In this document: in pieces, positions 42,503 to 51,383 of the stretch
How the letters are laid out: every line of letters begins with the position of its first letter
Position numbering within the stretch: position 1 is the first letter of the stretch
Assembly (NCBI GenBank): GCA_963792655.1
Contig: CAWBWU010000010.1
Location: forward strand, 124,001 to 188,000
From: DOZZ01 sp963792655
GTDB taxonomy: Bacteria > Acidobacteriota > Terriglobia > Bryobacterales > Bryobacteraceae
Direction: 5' to 3'
DNA length: 64,000 nucleotides
Notes under the pieces: model-generated
Seen by the model: the letters and a program-made list of their open reading frames with translations, nothing else
Told to the model about the DNA's origin: nothing
Databases searched by the model: none
Position numbers and translations under genes: made by a program

Positions 42503-43453
42503 ATGCACAAAAAGCGATTAGGAAATAGTGATCTGGAACTCACGCCCATCGGAGTTGGCGCCTGGGCGATGGGCGGCGGCGACTGGGCGTTCAGTTGGGG
42601 AGCGCAGGACGATCAGGAATCAATCGGCGCTATTCGCCACGCGCTCGACAAAGGAATCAACTGGATCGACACGGCTGCGGTATACGGCCTGGGCCACTCC
42701 GAGGAGGTTGTCGCCAAAGCTCTCGACGGCGTTTCGAACCGCCCTTATGTTTTCACCAAGTGCGAGCGCATCTGGAATGAGAACCGCGAGATTCAAAAGA
42801 GCCTGAAGCGCGACTCGATCAAGCGTGAAGTGGAAGCCAGTCTGCGGCGGTTGAAAGTCGATGTCATCGATCTTTATCAAATCCACTGGCCCGAGCCCGA
42901 CGAAGATGTGGAAGAAGGCTGGAGCACCATGGCGGAGCTGAAATCCGAAGGCAAGGTGCGTTGGATCGGCGTATCCAATTTCAACGTGCAACAACTGGAA
43001 CGCGCACAAAAGATCGCGCCCATCACCTCACTGCAGCCGCCCTATTCGGCAATCTCGCCCGAGATTGAAGAATCCATCCTGCCCTTCTGCGAGCAGAACA
43101 ACATCGGCGTCATCGTTTACTCGCCAATGAAGTCCGGCCTGCTTACCGGTGCGATGACGAAAGAGCGCGTCGCGGCAATGCCTGAAGACGACTTCCGCAA
43201 GCGTGCACTGAATTTCCAGGAGCCGCACCTTTCGCGCAATCTGCAGCTCGCAGAGAAGATGAAAGAGATCGGCGCGCGTCATGGCCGCTCGGCTGGCGAA
43301 GTCGCGATCGCATGGACGTTGCGGCACCCCGCTGTTACAGCCGCTATCGTCGGCATGCGTTCGCCTCAGCAGGTGGACGGCGTCGCCGGCGCGATGGAGT
43401 TCCGGTTGAGCGAAGCCGAGATCGCAGAGATCGCCGCGGCCAAGAAGAGCTAA
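42503..43453 (+). CDS. Aldo/keto reductase
   Basis: A 316-residue NADPH-dependent oxidoreductase with a TIM-barrel fold. The N-terminus MHKKRLGNSDLELTPIGVGAWAMGGGDWAFSWG, catalytic Asp/Tyr in INWIDTAAVYGLGHSEEVVAKAL, the Lys in VFTKCERIW, DLYQIHWPEPDEDVEEGWSTMAELKSEGKVRWIGVSNF, and the cofactor-binding TAAIVGMRSPQQVDGVAGAMEFRLSEAE are all present. Sub-family resembles the general stress protein/YghZ-like group. Substrate unknown. Its stop overlaps the convergent aminotransferase gene end by four bases. Confidence 0.92.
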   Translation: MHKKRLGNSDLELTPIGVGAWAMGGGDWAFSWGAQDDQESIGAIRHALDKGINWIDTAAVYGLGHSEEVVAKALDGVSNRPYVFTKCERIWNENREIQKSLKRDSIKREVEASLRRLKVDVIDLYQIHWPEPDEDVEEGWSTMAELKSEGKVRWIGVSNFNVQQLERAQKIAPITSLQPPYSAISPEIEESILPFCEQNNIGVIVYSPMKSGLLTGAMTKERVAAMPEDDFRKRALNFQEPHLSRNLQLAEKMKEIGARHGRSAGEVAIAWTLRHPAVTAAIVGMRSPQQVDGVAGAMEFRLSEAEIAEIAAAKKS

Positions 43454-44736
43454 GCGGGCAGCGAGCCCCGGCGAATGATGCCCGTCATCACCTCAGTGAA
43501 TGTATCGACCTCTTCCAGCGTCGTATACACATTGGGCGTGATGCGCAGGCCTTGAAATTCGCCGGGCTGCACGATGGCGACGGTCCAGATGCGGTGCTTG
43601 TCCCACAAATATTTCGCGAGCGCACGCGCGTCAAAGCCATCGACGCTGATGAACCCGATCGCGCAAGACTGTTCCGGATCGTCGCTATTCAGAATCTTCA
43701 CGCCGGGCAACGCGCGCAGCGGGTCCGACCAGCGGCGGCGCAGGTAGCGAAAGCGTTCCGCCTTGCGCTCTGCTCCGATGCTCTCGTGGAAGTTCAGCGC
43801 TTCAGTAATGGCGTTGCGTTGCGACGCCGGATGCGTTCCGATTTCTTCAAATTTGCGAATGTCACCATCCATTGCGGGCGGCGCCGCCATCATCGGCCAG
43901 ATCTTCGGGATCTTCGATTTCTTCACGTAGAGCATGCCGGTGCCAATCGGCGCGAGCGTCCACTTATGCAGCGAGGTTCCGTAGTAGTCGCAATCGAGAT
44001 CCTTCTGCGTGAACGGAAACTGCGCGAACGCGTGCGCGCCATCCACCACTACTTCGATGCCTCGCGCCCGGGCCATCTGACACACCTGCTTCACGGGAAA
44101 GATCTGCCCCGTCCGGTTGGTGACATGGCACATGTGAATCACCCTGGTCTTCGGCGTGATGTTCTGTTCGAATAGCTTCGTGAGGTGCTCCAGATTGGGC
44201 GGCGGCACGGGAAATTTGAACTGCTTCAACACAATTCCGTCGCGGCGCTCACGCTGCTTCCACGTCGTGACCATACGGTCGTAGTCCTGCGTCGTGGTCA
44301 ATACTTCGTCGCCGGGCTTCAAGTCCATCCCTAACTGCACGATCTCGAGCGCCTCGCTGGCGTTGCGCGTGATCGCAATCTCTTCGGGATCGCAACCGAA
44401 CGAGCGTGCAAGCCTGCGCCGCACCGTTTCGATACCGGGATCGAGAACCTGCCACATGTAATAAGACGGGTTCATGTTCTCCATCTCCAGGTAGCGGACT
44501 TCGGTTTCCATCACGATCTTGGGCGAAGGCGCAACGCCGCCGTTGTTGAGATTGATCATGTTGCGATCGACGGTGAAGGCATGCCGGATATTCATCCAGA
44601 AATCTTCATCGCGAGCAACGCTGTCGGCAGGACGGCCGGAGACAGACGCTACCGCGGCTTGTGCGCGAGCGACTGAATCGAGTTGGAAGGCGGTAAGTGC
44701 GCTGGCAGCAGAAGCAAGGAAGCGGCGGCGATCCAT
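43450..44736 (-). CDS. Tat-exported class V aminotransferase-like protein
   Basis: A 428-residue PLP enzyme of the class V/isopenicillin-N-epimerase-like group. It begins at ATG 44736 with a twin-arginine signal (MDRRRFLASAASALTAFQLDSVARA); the longer frame to 44787 destroys the signal. NLNNGGVAPSPKIVMETEVRYLE, ITRNASEALEIVQLGM, VVVDGAHAFAQFPF and YYGTSLHKWTLAPIGTGMLYVKK (PLP-lysine) are visible. Export in folded form fits a PLP-loaded protein. Relatives include cysteine desulfurase-like and epimerase enzymes; the substrate cannot be told. Confidence 0.9.
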   Translation of the reverse strand: MDRRRFLASAASALTAFQLDSVARAQAAVASVSGRPADSVARDEDFWMNIRHAFTVDRNMINLNNGGVAPSPKIVMETEVRYLEMENMNPSYYMWQVLDPGIETVRRRLARSFGCDPEEIAITRNASEALEIVQLGMDLKPGDEVLTTTQDYDRMVTTWKQRERRDGIVLKQFKFPVPPPNLEHLTKLFEQNITPKTRVIHMCHVTNRTGQIFPVKQVCQMARARGIEVVVDGAHAFAQFPFTQKDLDCDYYGTSLHKWTLAPIGTGMLYVKKSKIPKIWPMMAAPPAMDGDIRKFEEIGTHPASQRNAITEALNFHESIGAERKAERFRYLRRRWSDPLRALPGVKILNSDDPEQSCAIGFISVDGFDARALAKYLWDKHRIWTVAIVQPGEFQGLRITPNVYTTLEEVDTFTEVMTGIIRRGSLPA

Positions 44737-44798
44737 GAGCAAATATAACAGCCGTACGTAAAACTGGTAAACTGATTTCCCACCCAAGCCCTGCTTCT

Positions 44799-46574
44799 AT
44801 GCGCTACCTCGTCCTCTTACTTAGCACCGCACTGTTCCCCGCCGTTGCCGCGCAGGATCAGTGGATTCATCTCACCACCCCACACTTCGAGATGTACACC
44901 ACCGGCGGCGAGAAGCGCGCCCGCGAGGTCATTCTCTATTTCGAGGAAGTTCGGAGCTTTTTCGCCCAAGCTGCGCCCGTTCGGGGTGTGACCGAGTTCC
45001 CCGTCCGAATCATCGCGTTCAAGAACGCGAAGCAATACGAAAATTACCGCATCAACAGCTTCGCGAGCGCTTTCTACACGAAAGGCCGGTATCGCGATTA
45101 CATCGTGTTGGGCGATATGGACCCCGAGCACCTGCCGGTCGCGATCCATGAGTACATGCACCTGGTGGTTGAACACAGCGGCATCAAGATTCCCATCTGG
45201 CTGAACGAGGGCTGGGCTGATGTCTACAGCACGCTGAAACCGATGGGCAAGAAGACGATGGTCGGTGATCTGCTCCCCGGGCGCGTGCAGGTGCTGCAGC
45301 AACAGAAATGGATGCCATTCGACGCGCTCACCTCCGTGTCGTACAACTCGGCGGCTTATAACGAGAAAGACCGCGCGAGCGTCTTCTACGCGGAAAGCTG
45401 GGCACTTACCCACATGCTCTATCTGAACCCGGAGTACGCCAAGTCATTCAACAAGTTCCTGCTGGCGCTGAACTCCGGCGCGACAACTGCTGATGCGTGC
45501 CGTACCGCTTTTGGCAAATCGGGCGACGAAGTCTTCAACGATCTGCAGCACTATCTGCAGAGCAAGAGCCTGTACGGGGCAGCCTTTGAGGTCAAGTTGA
45601 GTAAGTCCGAAGAAGAAGCTACAGCGGAACAGCCTTCTGATTTCGATACTGCCCTGGTGTCGGCGGACCTCTTCGCGGCCATCAACAAGCTAGACCGAGC
45701 CAAAGCCGGCTACGAAGCGCTGGCCGTGAGCAATCCAACACGCCCTGAAATCGCGGAATCACTCGGCTATCTGGCGTGGCAGAAGCAGGACACTGAAGGT
45801 GCCCGGGTTCAGTTTGAGAAAGCATTTGACGCCGGAAGTAAAGACGCGCAAATGTGTTTTCACCTGGGCAACCTGGAACTGCAGCACGGCAATGCGGAAG
45901 AACGGGCAATCTCTGCTCTGAGACGAGCCCTGGAAGTGAAGCCGGACTATCCCGACGCAAGACTCGAACTCGGGATGGCTGAGATGAATGCAAAGAAATT
46001 CAGGGAGGCCATCACCGACCTGAAGCAGATGAAGCATATCGACCCCGAACGGGCCGGCCGCTTCTTCAACGCACTGGCTTTTGCGTACACGCAAACCGGT
46101 GATTTCACCGAAGCGCGGAAGCAAGCCGAAGCCGCTCAGAAGTGGAACCGCACCGACCAGGAGAAGGAACAAACGGCAAGTCTGGTGAGATACCTGGACG
46201 CCCGCGCAGAAAGCGCGCAGCAGCAACAGAAGGCATCGACGGTTTCAGGTACCGAACAGACCACTACATTCGCACCTCCAGATCGTCAGGCGCCGGGAAA
46301 TCCTTTCGCCGCGCCAGGACAAAAGCTCTTGAGAGTGGAGGGAACGGCAAAGGAACTTCTTTGCGAGGGAGGTCTAAAATTCACCGTTGATTCCGGAGGC
46401 AAGCTCATGACCTTCGCTATCCCGCATCCTGATCGCGTGCTTCTGAAGCACAAATCAGACTACGCCTTCGACTTCAACTGCGGACCTCAGAAGCCGTTTG
46501 CGATTGCCATCGAATATGCGCCGTCAGAGAAGCCAGGGAAAGTTGCGGGGGACGTGAAGATGATGGAGTTCTAA
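44799..46574 (+). CDS. Secreted metalloprotease-like protein with TPR repeats (DUF1570-like)
   Basis: 591 residues with a signal (MRYLVLLLSTALFPAVAA). The N-terminal half is an M1/MA-like zinc protease: VAIHEYMHLVVEHSG has HExxH at His117, and PIWLNEGWADVYST supplies the third ligand Glu. The C-terminal half has several tetratricopeptide repeats (LGYLAWQKQDTEGARVQFEKAFDAGS, LGNLELQHGNAEERAISALRRALEVKPDYPDARLELG). A final domain after residue 500 (QKLLRVEGTAKELLCEGGLKFTV) resembles others in acidobacterial proteins of this type. Likely a periplasmic peptidase or scaffold; substrate unknown. Confidence 0.78.
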   Translation: MRYLVLLLSTALFPAVAAQDQWIHLTTPHFEMYTTGGEKRAREVILYFEEVRSFFAQAAPVRGVTEFPVRIIAFKNAKQYENYRINSFASAFYTKGRYRDYIVLGDMDPEHLPVAIHEYMHLVVEHSGIKIPIWLNEGWADVYSTLKPMGKKTMVGDLLPGRVQVLQQQKWMPFDALTSVSYNSAAYNEKDRASVFYAESWALTHMLYLNPEYAKSFNKFLLALNSGATTADACRTAFGKSGDEVFNDLQHYLQSKSLYGAAFEVKLSKSEEEATAEQPSDFDTALVSADLFAAINKLDRAKAGYEALAVSNPTRPEIAESLGYLAWQKQDTEGARVQFEKAFDAGSKDAQMCFHLGNLELQHGNAEERAISALRRALEVKPDYPDARLELGMAEMNAKKFREAITDLKQMKHIDPERAGRFFNALAFAYTQTGDFTEARKQAEAAQKWNRTDQEKEQTASLVRYLDARAESAQQQQKASTVSGTEQTTTFAPPDRQAPGNPFAAPGQKLLRVEGTAKELLCEGGLKFTVDSGGKLMTFAIPHPDRVLLKHKSDYAFDFNCGPQKPFAIAIEYAPSEKPGKVAGDVKMMEF

Positions 46575-46597
46575 CCAGACCTATTGTGATTCAAGTG

Positions 46598-46629
46598 GCG
46601 AGTAGACGCCGCTAACGGCGCCTACTCGC
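46598..46629. terminator. Imperfect hairpin between convergent genes
   Basis: GCGAGTAG/CTACTCGC (8 pairs), one mismatch, then CGCCG/CGGCG (5 pairs) around CTAA, at 46598-46629. It lies between the stops of convergent genes and may stop transcription from both sides, though no T-tract follows; it may instead be a dispersed palindrome. Confidence 0.5.
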
Positions 46630-46639
46630 GGTAAGCAGC

Positions 46640-46891
46640 TTACCGCCTGCGGAACAGCGCGTGATAAATCACCAGCACCAGAATGGCGCCGACTACCGCA
46701 ACCAGCAAGCTATACAGGTTCAGTCCGCTGACGCCGGAAGCGCCGAACTGGTTAAAGAGAAATCCTCCAACCACGGCGCCAACGACGCCGAGGATAATGT
46801 CGAGAAAGAAGCCCTCTCCCGACTTGTTGACGATCTTACTCCCGATGAAGCCGGCGAGTAAGCCGAGCACGATCCAAGCAAGTATTGACAT
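46640..46891 (-). CDS. GlsB/YeaQ/YmgE family membrane protein
   Basis: An 83-residue, three-helix, glycine-rich inner-membrane protein: MSILAWIVLGLLAGFIGSKI, FFLDIILGVVGAVVGGFLFNQFGASG and LYSLLVAVVGAILVLVIYHALFRRR. The family (formerly transglycosylase-associated) is linked to general stress in several bacteria; function is not defined. The 164 bases upstream (46892-47055) hold no other gene and separate it from the VWFA gene end. Confidence 0.92.
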   Translation of the reverse strand: MSILAWIVLGLLAGFIGSKIVNKSGEGFFLDIILGVVGAVVGGFLFNQFGASGVSGLNLYSLLVAVVGAILVLVIYHALFRRR

Positions 46892-47055
46892 TTTCTACCT
46901 TTCGCGATTTGAATTCTGAGCCGAACGGGGGCTGATCTCGTGACCGTTACACGTGCCTCACCAGCGTCCAGGCAGCGTCTTACTCTAAGCATCTTGCGTG
47001 CCGTTTTACGAAACGTAAGGTATTACACTCCTTTTATTTGCCCGCGGCACTACCG

Positions 47056-49227
47056 TTATGGTTCGATGTTTACCTTCAACGTCTTCTCTATCGTTGCGGC
47101 GCCCTGCTTCGCCGTTGCTTTGATCTCGTAAGCGCCAGGAGTAAAGCCCCGCGTGGACGCTTCGTAATACACCGGGCGCGACGCTCCCGGTGCTCCATCC
47201 GGTGAATCCGACGCCAAAGGCGCGATGACTTCGCCGTTTTGGAGCAGTTCGAAGGTAATCTCGGGCGCTTCCTTCACAGCAGCGTCCGGATAGATCGTGA
47301 CGAACAAGGGGATTTTTTCGCCAGCGCGCACGTGGTTTGAAAGCGTGGGCACCAGCAGCGTCCCGCCTGCGCGGAAGAGACTGTTGACTTCGGACGGAGC
47401 AGTCTTTTCCTCGATCATGCGGCGCACCATCATCAGGTCGCTCAAATTCAACCCGGGCGGTGTCTCCGGCACATCAAGCACCGACGACTTTACTCCCGCG
47501 CGCGTGCCTTCCATATCCACCACGGCACTCTCAAGCGTGTATTGTCCAGGAGGCAATCCCAGCGACTCGGTGTAGATGAATTCCGAGCCACGCACCGCAT
47601 CCATACGATCGAGCGGTCCATGCGACGGAAGGTCGCGAGCAAACCGCGCACGCACTTCACCTGTCGCGTCTTTCACCAGAAACAACGCGGATGCATGCAG
47701 TTGGTAACTTTGCTTCGCGTCATCTTTGACAAACGTCAACTGGCTAAGCGGAAGCTCGAGCACTAAGCCCTGCTCGCCGCGAAAATGGAGCGCACTCACC
47801 GCAAACGGAACCGCGCCGGGTGCGGGCCTGGTGGTGACCGCCTTGAGCAAAGCAGTCTCAAACGGCGGAAGGTCGGGCGTGCTGCGGCCGATTGCAGGGG
47901 GAAGCGCGAAGTACCCCGCGCGGCTTTGCAGCGCCAGCGGCCGGCCAACCGGAGTTACGCTGATGCGATGAAAGCTTCCATCGAGCTTACTTGCCGGAGG
48001 CGTATAAGTCAGCTCGTAATAAGTAGCCATATCTTCTGTGATGCGATCGACAGGGCGGCGCAGGTCGTTCGTGCCGCGCGTGAAGAATCCTCCGGTGCTC
48101 TCGGCCAAATCTGCCAGTGAGTTCACCGTGTTTTCGCGAATACTTTCGTCGGCTTGCTCGATCGCTTTCACCTGCATCGGGTCCACAGCAACGCCCGTGC
48201 GGAGTCCTGCCGATTGCTCGCGGCGTACGGTGTTGGCCGCCTGACTGAGCAAAGCGTTGGCGCTCGAGTTATCGTTCGTGGTCACCAGCCCGCGCGCGTC
48301 AATCGAGTAAAAACTGACGTGGGAGCGATTGGCCGCGCCGACCACCTCATTGAAATAACTCTGCAGGTTGGGCGGAACTTTCAGCCCCTCGGCGAAGTAG
48401 ATGACGGCCTTTCTACCCGGCAGCCGGTATTGATCGCGAACCAGAGTCATCAAACCATCCAGACTGGCGTGGCCTTCCTGCTGCGCGCTGAGATGCCTTT
48501 CGAACTCGAGCATCTGAATCTGCAATGCGGCTAGTTTTGGACGCGTGAATGCGCCAACGTCAGGAGTAATTCCGGGCCCCACGGCCGGATCGCCGGCTTC
48601 CAGAATTTCGTTGATCTTGTCCTGCAGGATGCGCGGATCGTCCGGCACTCCGAACGTATTCAGTAACTGCCCGCGAATGACGGCAGTCTGCCGCGAGAAA
48701 TCAACGCTTGCCGCGCCGGCCGCACGATCCACGGCTTCCCGGAGAAGGTTGGCATCGTTGGTGAACGGCTGCAGAATGTTCAAACGATGCTCGATGGAGA
48801 ACACCGCCAGATAAGTGTTCGGGCTGATCGGACGGCTGAGCAGATCGAGAGCCGCTTTGCGCGAAAGAACGCGGCCGTCCTGCTGGAGGCGATCAAACAC
48901 CAGACTGATCAGTTGGATTTCACCTGCGCTGGTGGTAGCTGCCGGTTTCGCCACGCGAGAGTTCCCGCGCTTGCCCTCTTCTTCGCGGCTGACGCGGTTC
49001 TCGACGAGCCGGAACGACTTCGGTTGCACCGCAATGCCGTTGTCGGTCACGGTCACATCGCGAGGCGCCAGATCACGAACGGGCCGCCCCTTTTTGTCAC
49101 GCGCAACCAGATCAAGATGGATTTCCTGGACGGTGACGTTTGGCAGCGCCGGCGTGGAATCTGGAGTCGCGATAGGCGGCGCTATCTGCATGAGCAACGA
49201 CAGCGCGAGGCACAATGGCATGGACAC
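47056..49227 (-). CDS. Acidobacterial-type VWFA domain secreted protein
   Basis: A 723-residue exported protein with a short signal (MPLCLALSLLMQIAPPIA). The block VQEIHLDLVARDKKGRPVRDLAPRDVTVTDNGIAVQPKSF begins the VWFA-related domain found in very high copy number in Acidobacteria. The metal-site start LVFDRLQQDGR lacks the canonical DxSxS, and AVIYFAEGLKVPPNLQSYFNEVVGAANRSHVSFYSIDARGL is the family core. The C-terminal half is beta-rich (Ig-like blocks). Role unknown, probably binding or adhesion at the cell surface. Confidence 0.85.
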   Translation of the reverse strand: MSMPLCLALSLLMQIAPPIATPDSTPALPNVTVQEIHLDLVARDKKGRPVRDLAPRDVTVTDNGIAVQPKSFRLVENRVSREEEGKRGNSRVAKPAATTSAGEIQLISLVFDRLQQDGRVLSRKAALDLLSRPISPNTYLAVFSIEHRLNILQPFTNDANLLREAVDRAAGAASVDFSRQTAVIRGQLLNTFGVPDDPRILQDKINEILEAGDPAVGPGITPDVGAFTRPKLAALQIQMLEFERHLSAQQEGHASLDGLMTLVRDQYRLPGRKAVIYFAEGLKVPPNLQSYFNEVVGAANRSHVSFYSIDARGLVTTNDNSSANALLSQAANTVRREQSAGLRTGVAVDPMQVKAIEQADESIRENTVNSLADLAESTGGFFTRGTNDLRRPVDRITEDMATYYELTYTPPASKLDGSFHRISVTPVGRPLALQSRAGYFALPPAIGRSTPDLPPFETALLKAVTTRPAPGAVPFAVSALHFRGEQGLVLELPLSQLTFVKDDAKQSYQLHASALFLVKDATGEVRARFARDLPSHGPLDRMDAVRGSEFIYTESLGLPPGQYTLESAVVDMEGTRAGVKSSVLDVPETPPGLNLSDLMMVRRMIEEKTAPSEVNSLFRAGGTLLVPTLSNHVRAGEKIPLFVTIYPDAAVKEAPEITFELLQNGEVIAPLASDSPDGAPGASRPVYYEASTRGFTPGAYEIKATAKQGAATIEKTLKVNIEP

Positions 49228-49261
49228 ACTGTATCGGATCGAGTGCTACAACAGGAACAGC

Positions 49262-49645
49262 ATGTCGATCGTCAACCTGACCAAGCAACTTGCCGAGCAA
49301 ACGATCAGCAAGCAGATCAAGAACGCGGTTGACCCCACACCGGAGAAGATTGAGAAGCCGGAACCGAGCTACGGCGAGTTGCTCATCGGCCAACTGCAGA
49401 GCATGCAGAAGGCGCTCAAGGAAGATCAGGAGCTGAACATCACCTGCGCTGCGGGGAACGAGACTGTTCGCGTGCTGGAGATTTACGTACCGGCGTGGCC
49501 GTTGCTGGTGATGACGGCGGCCAATTCAGAGAAGAATATCGTGCGCGTGATAAGCCATGCACAGGCCGCGCAGTTCACGTGTAAGGTTGTCAAAGTGCCG
49601 GCTGAGGCAAAGCCGGCACGCTTGAATTTCGTGCTTCCGAAGTAG
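49262..49645 (+). CDS. Conserved hypothetical protein
   Basis: 127 residues, no signal peptide. The sequence begins MSIVNLTKQLAEQTISKQIKNAVDPTPEKIEKPEPSYGELL, then GQLQSMQKALKEDQELNITCAAGNETVRVLEIYVPAWPLLVM. The ATG at 49262 is preceded by AGGAACAGC; an ATG at 49220 would overlap the divergent VWFA start. A frame-extension further upstream lies inside that gene and is not used. I do not recognise the family. Its stop lies two bases from the end of the convergent S41 gene. Confidence 0.65.
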   Translation: MSIVNLTKQLAEQTISKQIKNAVDPTPEKIEKPEPSYGELLIGQLQSMQKALKEDQELNITCAAGNETVRVLEIYVPAWPLLVMTAANSEKNIVRVISHAQAAQFTCKVVKVPAEAKPARLNFVLPK

Positions 49646-49647
49646 GC

Positions 49648-50853
49648 TCAGGCCTTCTTCAGAACTTCCAGAGCTTTCTTCAAGATCACGTCTTCGACAG
49701 GCTTGTTGTCCTGCGCGTTGGCAGGGAGCGCGTCGCCATTCTCGTCGGTGTCAGCCTGCGGATCGATCTCCTGAACCACGGTGCCTGGAAGCACGCCGTT
49801 GTCCTGAATGCTCTTGCCGTCGGGCGTATAGTATTTTGCGACCGAAAGGATGACCGCGGAACCGTCGTCCATCGTCACGGGGCGGCGCACAGATGCATCG
49901 CCGTAGGTACGTTCGCCAACTACTTCGGCGCGCTTGTTGCCGCCCAGCGCAGCAGCAGCAACTTCGGCGGCGGCAGCGGTACCGCGATTGGTCAGCACCA
50001 CCAGCGGACCACGCCAGATGGTCTGCTTCGCATCGGCGTTATGGTCTTCACGCGGATACTTCTGACCCATGGCGTAAGTGATCAGGCCCTTGTCCATGAA
50101 GAAGTTCGCCAGTTCGACTCCGTCCTCGGGATTGCCCACGGCGCAGTTGCGAAGGTCGAGAACCATCTGCTTTGCGCCCTTGCCCTGCAGCTCGCGGATG
50201 TCCGACGCGATCTCTTTCAGCTTTCCGTTACTTAAAGTTTCGGGCCGCAGGTAGCCGATGTTGCCTTCGAGCATCTTCGTAGAAACTGCAGGAGAAGCGT
50301 TCGTTACGCGCGTGAGCGTGAGTTTCTGAGGGTCGGGACGGCGGCGCAGCACCGTCATGTCAACAGTCGAACCAGGCGCGCCTTTCAGCAGCAGACTGGC
50401 ATAGGCAAGCGGCATGTCGCGAGTCGCGACGCCCTTGATGCTCTCGATCATGTCGCCGGTGGTCAGGCCGGCTTTCGCCGCAGGAGAACCCGGTACTGTA
50501 CCAACAATCGCGATGTAACCATACTTCTTCGCGAGCACCAGGCCGAGGTCACCACGGTAGCTGTCGAAGTTCTTTAGGTAATCTTTGTACTGATCCGCAT
50601 TCAGATAGCTGGCGAACGGGTCAATCGCTTCGAGCAGTCCGTTCATCGCTCCAAGCGTGACATTCTTCATGTCGGGCTCTTCGACGTACTCGCTGCGAAT
50701 GCGGCTGAGCACTTCAGAGTAAACGCCGAGGTGCCTGTATACGCCCGTCGTACCTTCCGCCGGGGCGGCTTTGCTCATCACACTGCCCATCAGCAGAAGC
50801 ACCACAAGGCAGGTGGACGACATCACCACGACCAGCTTGAACCGGCTATTCAT
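49648..50853 (-). CDS. S41-family (CtpA-like) protein with altered catalytic residues
   Basis: 401 residues: an N-terminal membrane anchor (FKLVVVMSSTCLVVLLLMG), then the S41 N-terminal helices, a PDZ domain (YIAIVGTVPGSPAAKAGLTTGDMIESIKGV) and the tail-specific protease core. In active CtpA enzymes the nucleophile sits in G-S-A-S-A-S-E and the base in T-x-G-K-G-S-V-Q. Here these are NRGTAAAAE and RTYGDASVRR: Ser is Thr and the Lys is lost. The fold is complete, so it is probably an inactive or altered relative. It is a stand-alone gene, with tadA 26 bases upstream on the same strand. Confidence 0.85.
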   Translation of the reverse strand: MNSRFKLVVVMSSTCLVVLLLMGSVMSKAAPAEGTTGVYRHLGVYSEVLSRIRSEYVEEPDMKNVTLGAMNGLLEAIDPFASYLNADQYKDYLKNFDSYRGDLGLVLAKKYGYIAIVGTVPGSPAAKAGLTTGDMIESIKGVATRDMPLAYASLLLKGAPGSTVDMTVLRRRPDPQKLTLTRVTNASPAVSTKMLEGNIGYLRPETLSNGKLKEIASDIRELQGKGAKQMVLDLRNCAVGNPEDGVELANFFMDKGLITYAMGQKYPREDHNADAKQTIWRGPLVVLTNRGTAAAAEVAAAALGGNKRAEVVGERTYGDASVRRPVTMDDGSAVILSVAKYYTPDGKSIQDNGVLPGTVVQEIDPQADTDENGDALPANAQDNKPVEDVILKKALEVLKKA

Positions 50854-50879
50854 AGTCTTAATAATGAGTTTAACGCACG

Positions 50880-51347
50880 CTAGGAACGGCGCGTTTCGAA
50901 GAAGCGGTTGAGCAGCGCCGCACTCTCTGCCGCTCCCACGCCCTCAATGATCTGGGCGCGGTGGTTCAGCAACTCGTGATCGGCAAGCCGGAATTTGCTG
51001 CGCACACCACCGAAGCGCAAATCGCGCGCGCCGAAGACCAGCGTTCTGATGCGCGCGTTCACGATCACACCGGCGCACATCACGCACGGTTCGAGCGTCA
51101 CATAGAGAGTGGAATTCTCAAGCCGATAGTTGCCAACCACGGAAGCGGCTTCGCGGATCGCAAGCATCTCGGCATGCGCACTGGGATCGTTGCGGGCGAT
51201 CGGCGCGTTCGAGCCGCGTCCCACAATCTGACCATCGGCCACAACTACGGCCCCCACCGGAACTTCGCCGTTGTGCTCAGCCACCCGGGCGAGTTGCAGC
51301 GCTTCGTTCATGAAGGTTTGGTGCATACATGAAATTTGCGCGTCCAT
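50880..51347 (-). CDS. tadA: tRNA adenosine deaminase TadA
   Basis: A zinc enzyme converting A34 to inosine in tRNA-Arg(ACG). The catalytic HAEMLAIREA and zinc ligands in TLEPCVMCAGVIVNARI are present, along with the family core VPVGAVVVADGQIVGRGSNAPIARNDPSAHAE. The longest frame starts at 51347, but the ATG at 51311 (MNEALQLARVA) is the likely start. Active-site and tRNA-binding lengths are normal. Divergent from the gluconate-dehydrogenase-like operon. Confidence 0.93.
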   Translation of the reverse strand: MDAQISCMHQTFMNEALQLARVAEHNGEVPVGAVVVADGQIVGRGSNAPIARNDPSAHAEMLAIREAASVVGNYRLENSTLYVTLEPCVMCAGVIVNARIRTLVFGARDLRFGGVRSKFRLADHELLNHRAQIIEGVGAAESAALLNRFFETRRS

Positions 51348-51365
51348 CTTGACGAGAGCCTCTTA

Positions 51366-51371
51366 TATAAT
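51366..51371 (+). promoter_or_regulatory. Consensus -10 box with near-leaderless start
   Basis: An exact TATAAT at 51366-51371 lies only 12 bases before the ATG at 51384, so transcription would begin about 6 bases before the start codon. No Shine-Dalgarno fits. No -35 box at 17 bases is obvious (TTGACG at 51349 is 11 bases away). A leaderless or very short-leader mRNA is suggested for the downstream gene. Confidence 0.45.
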
Positions 51372-51383
51372 CGCCCGTAGTAT

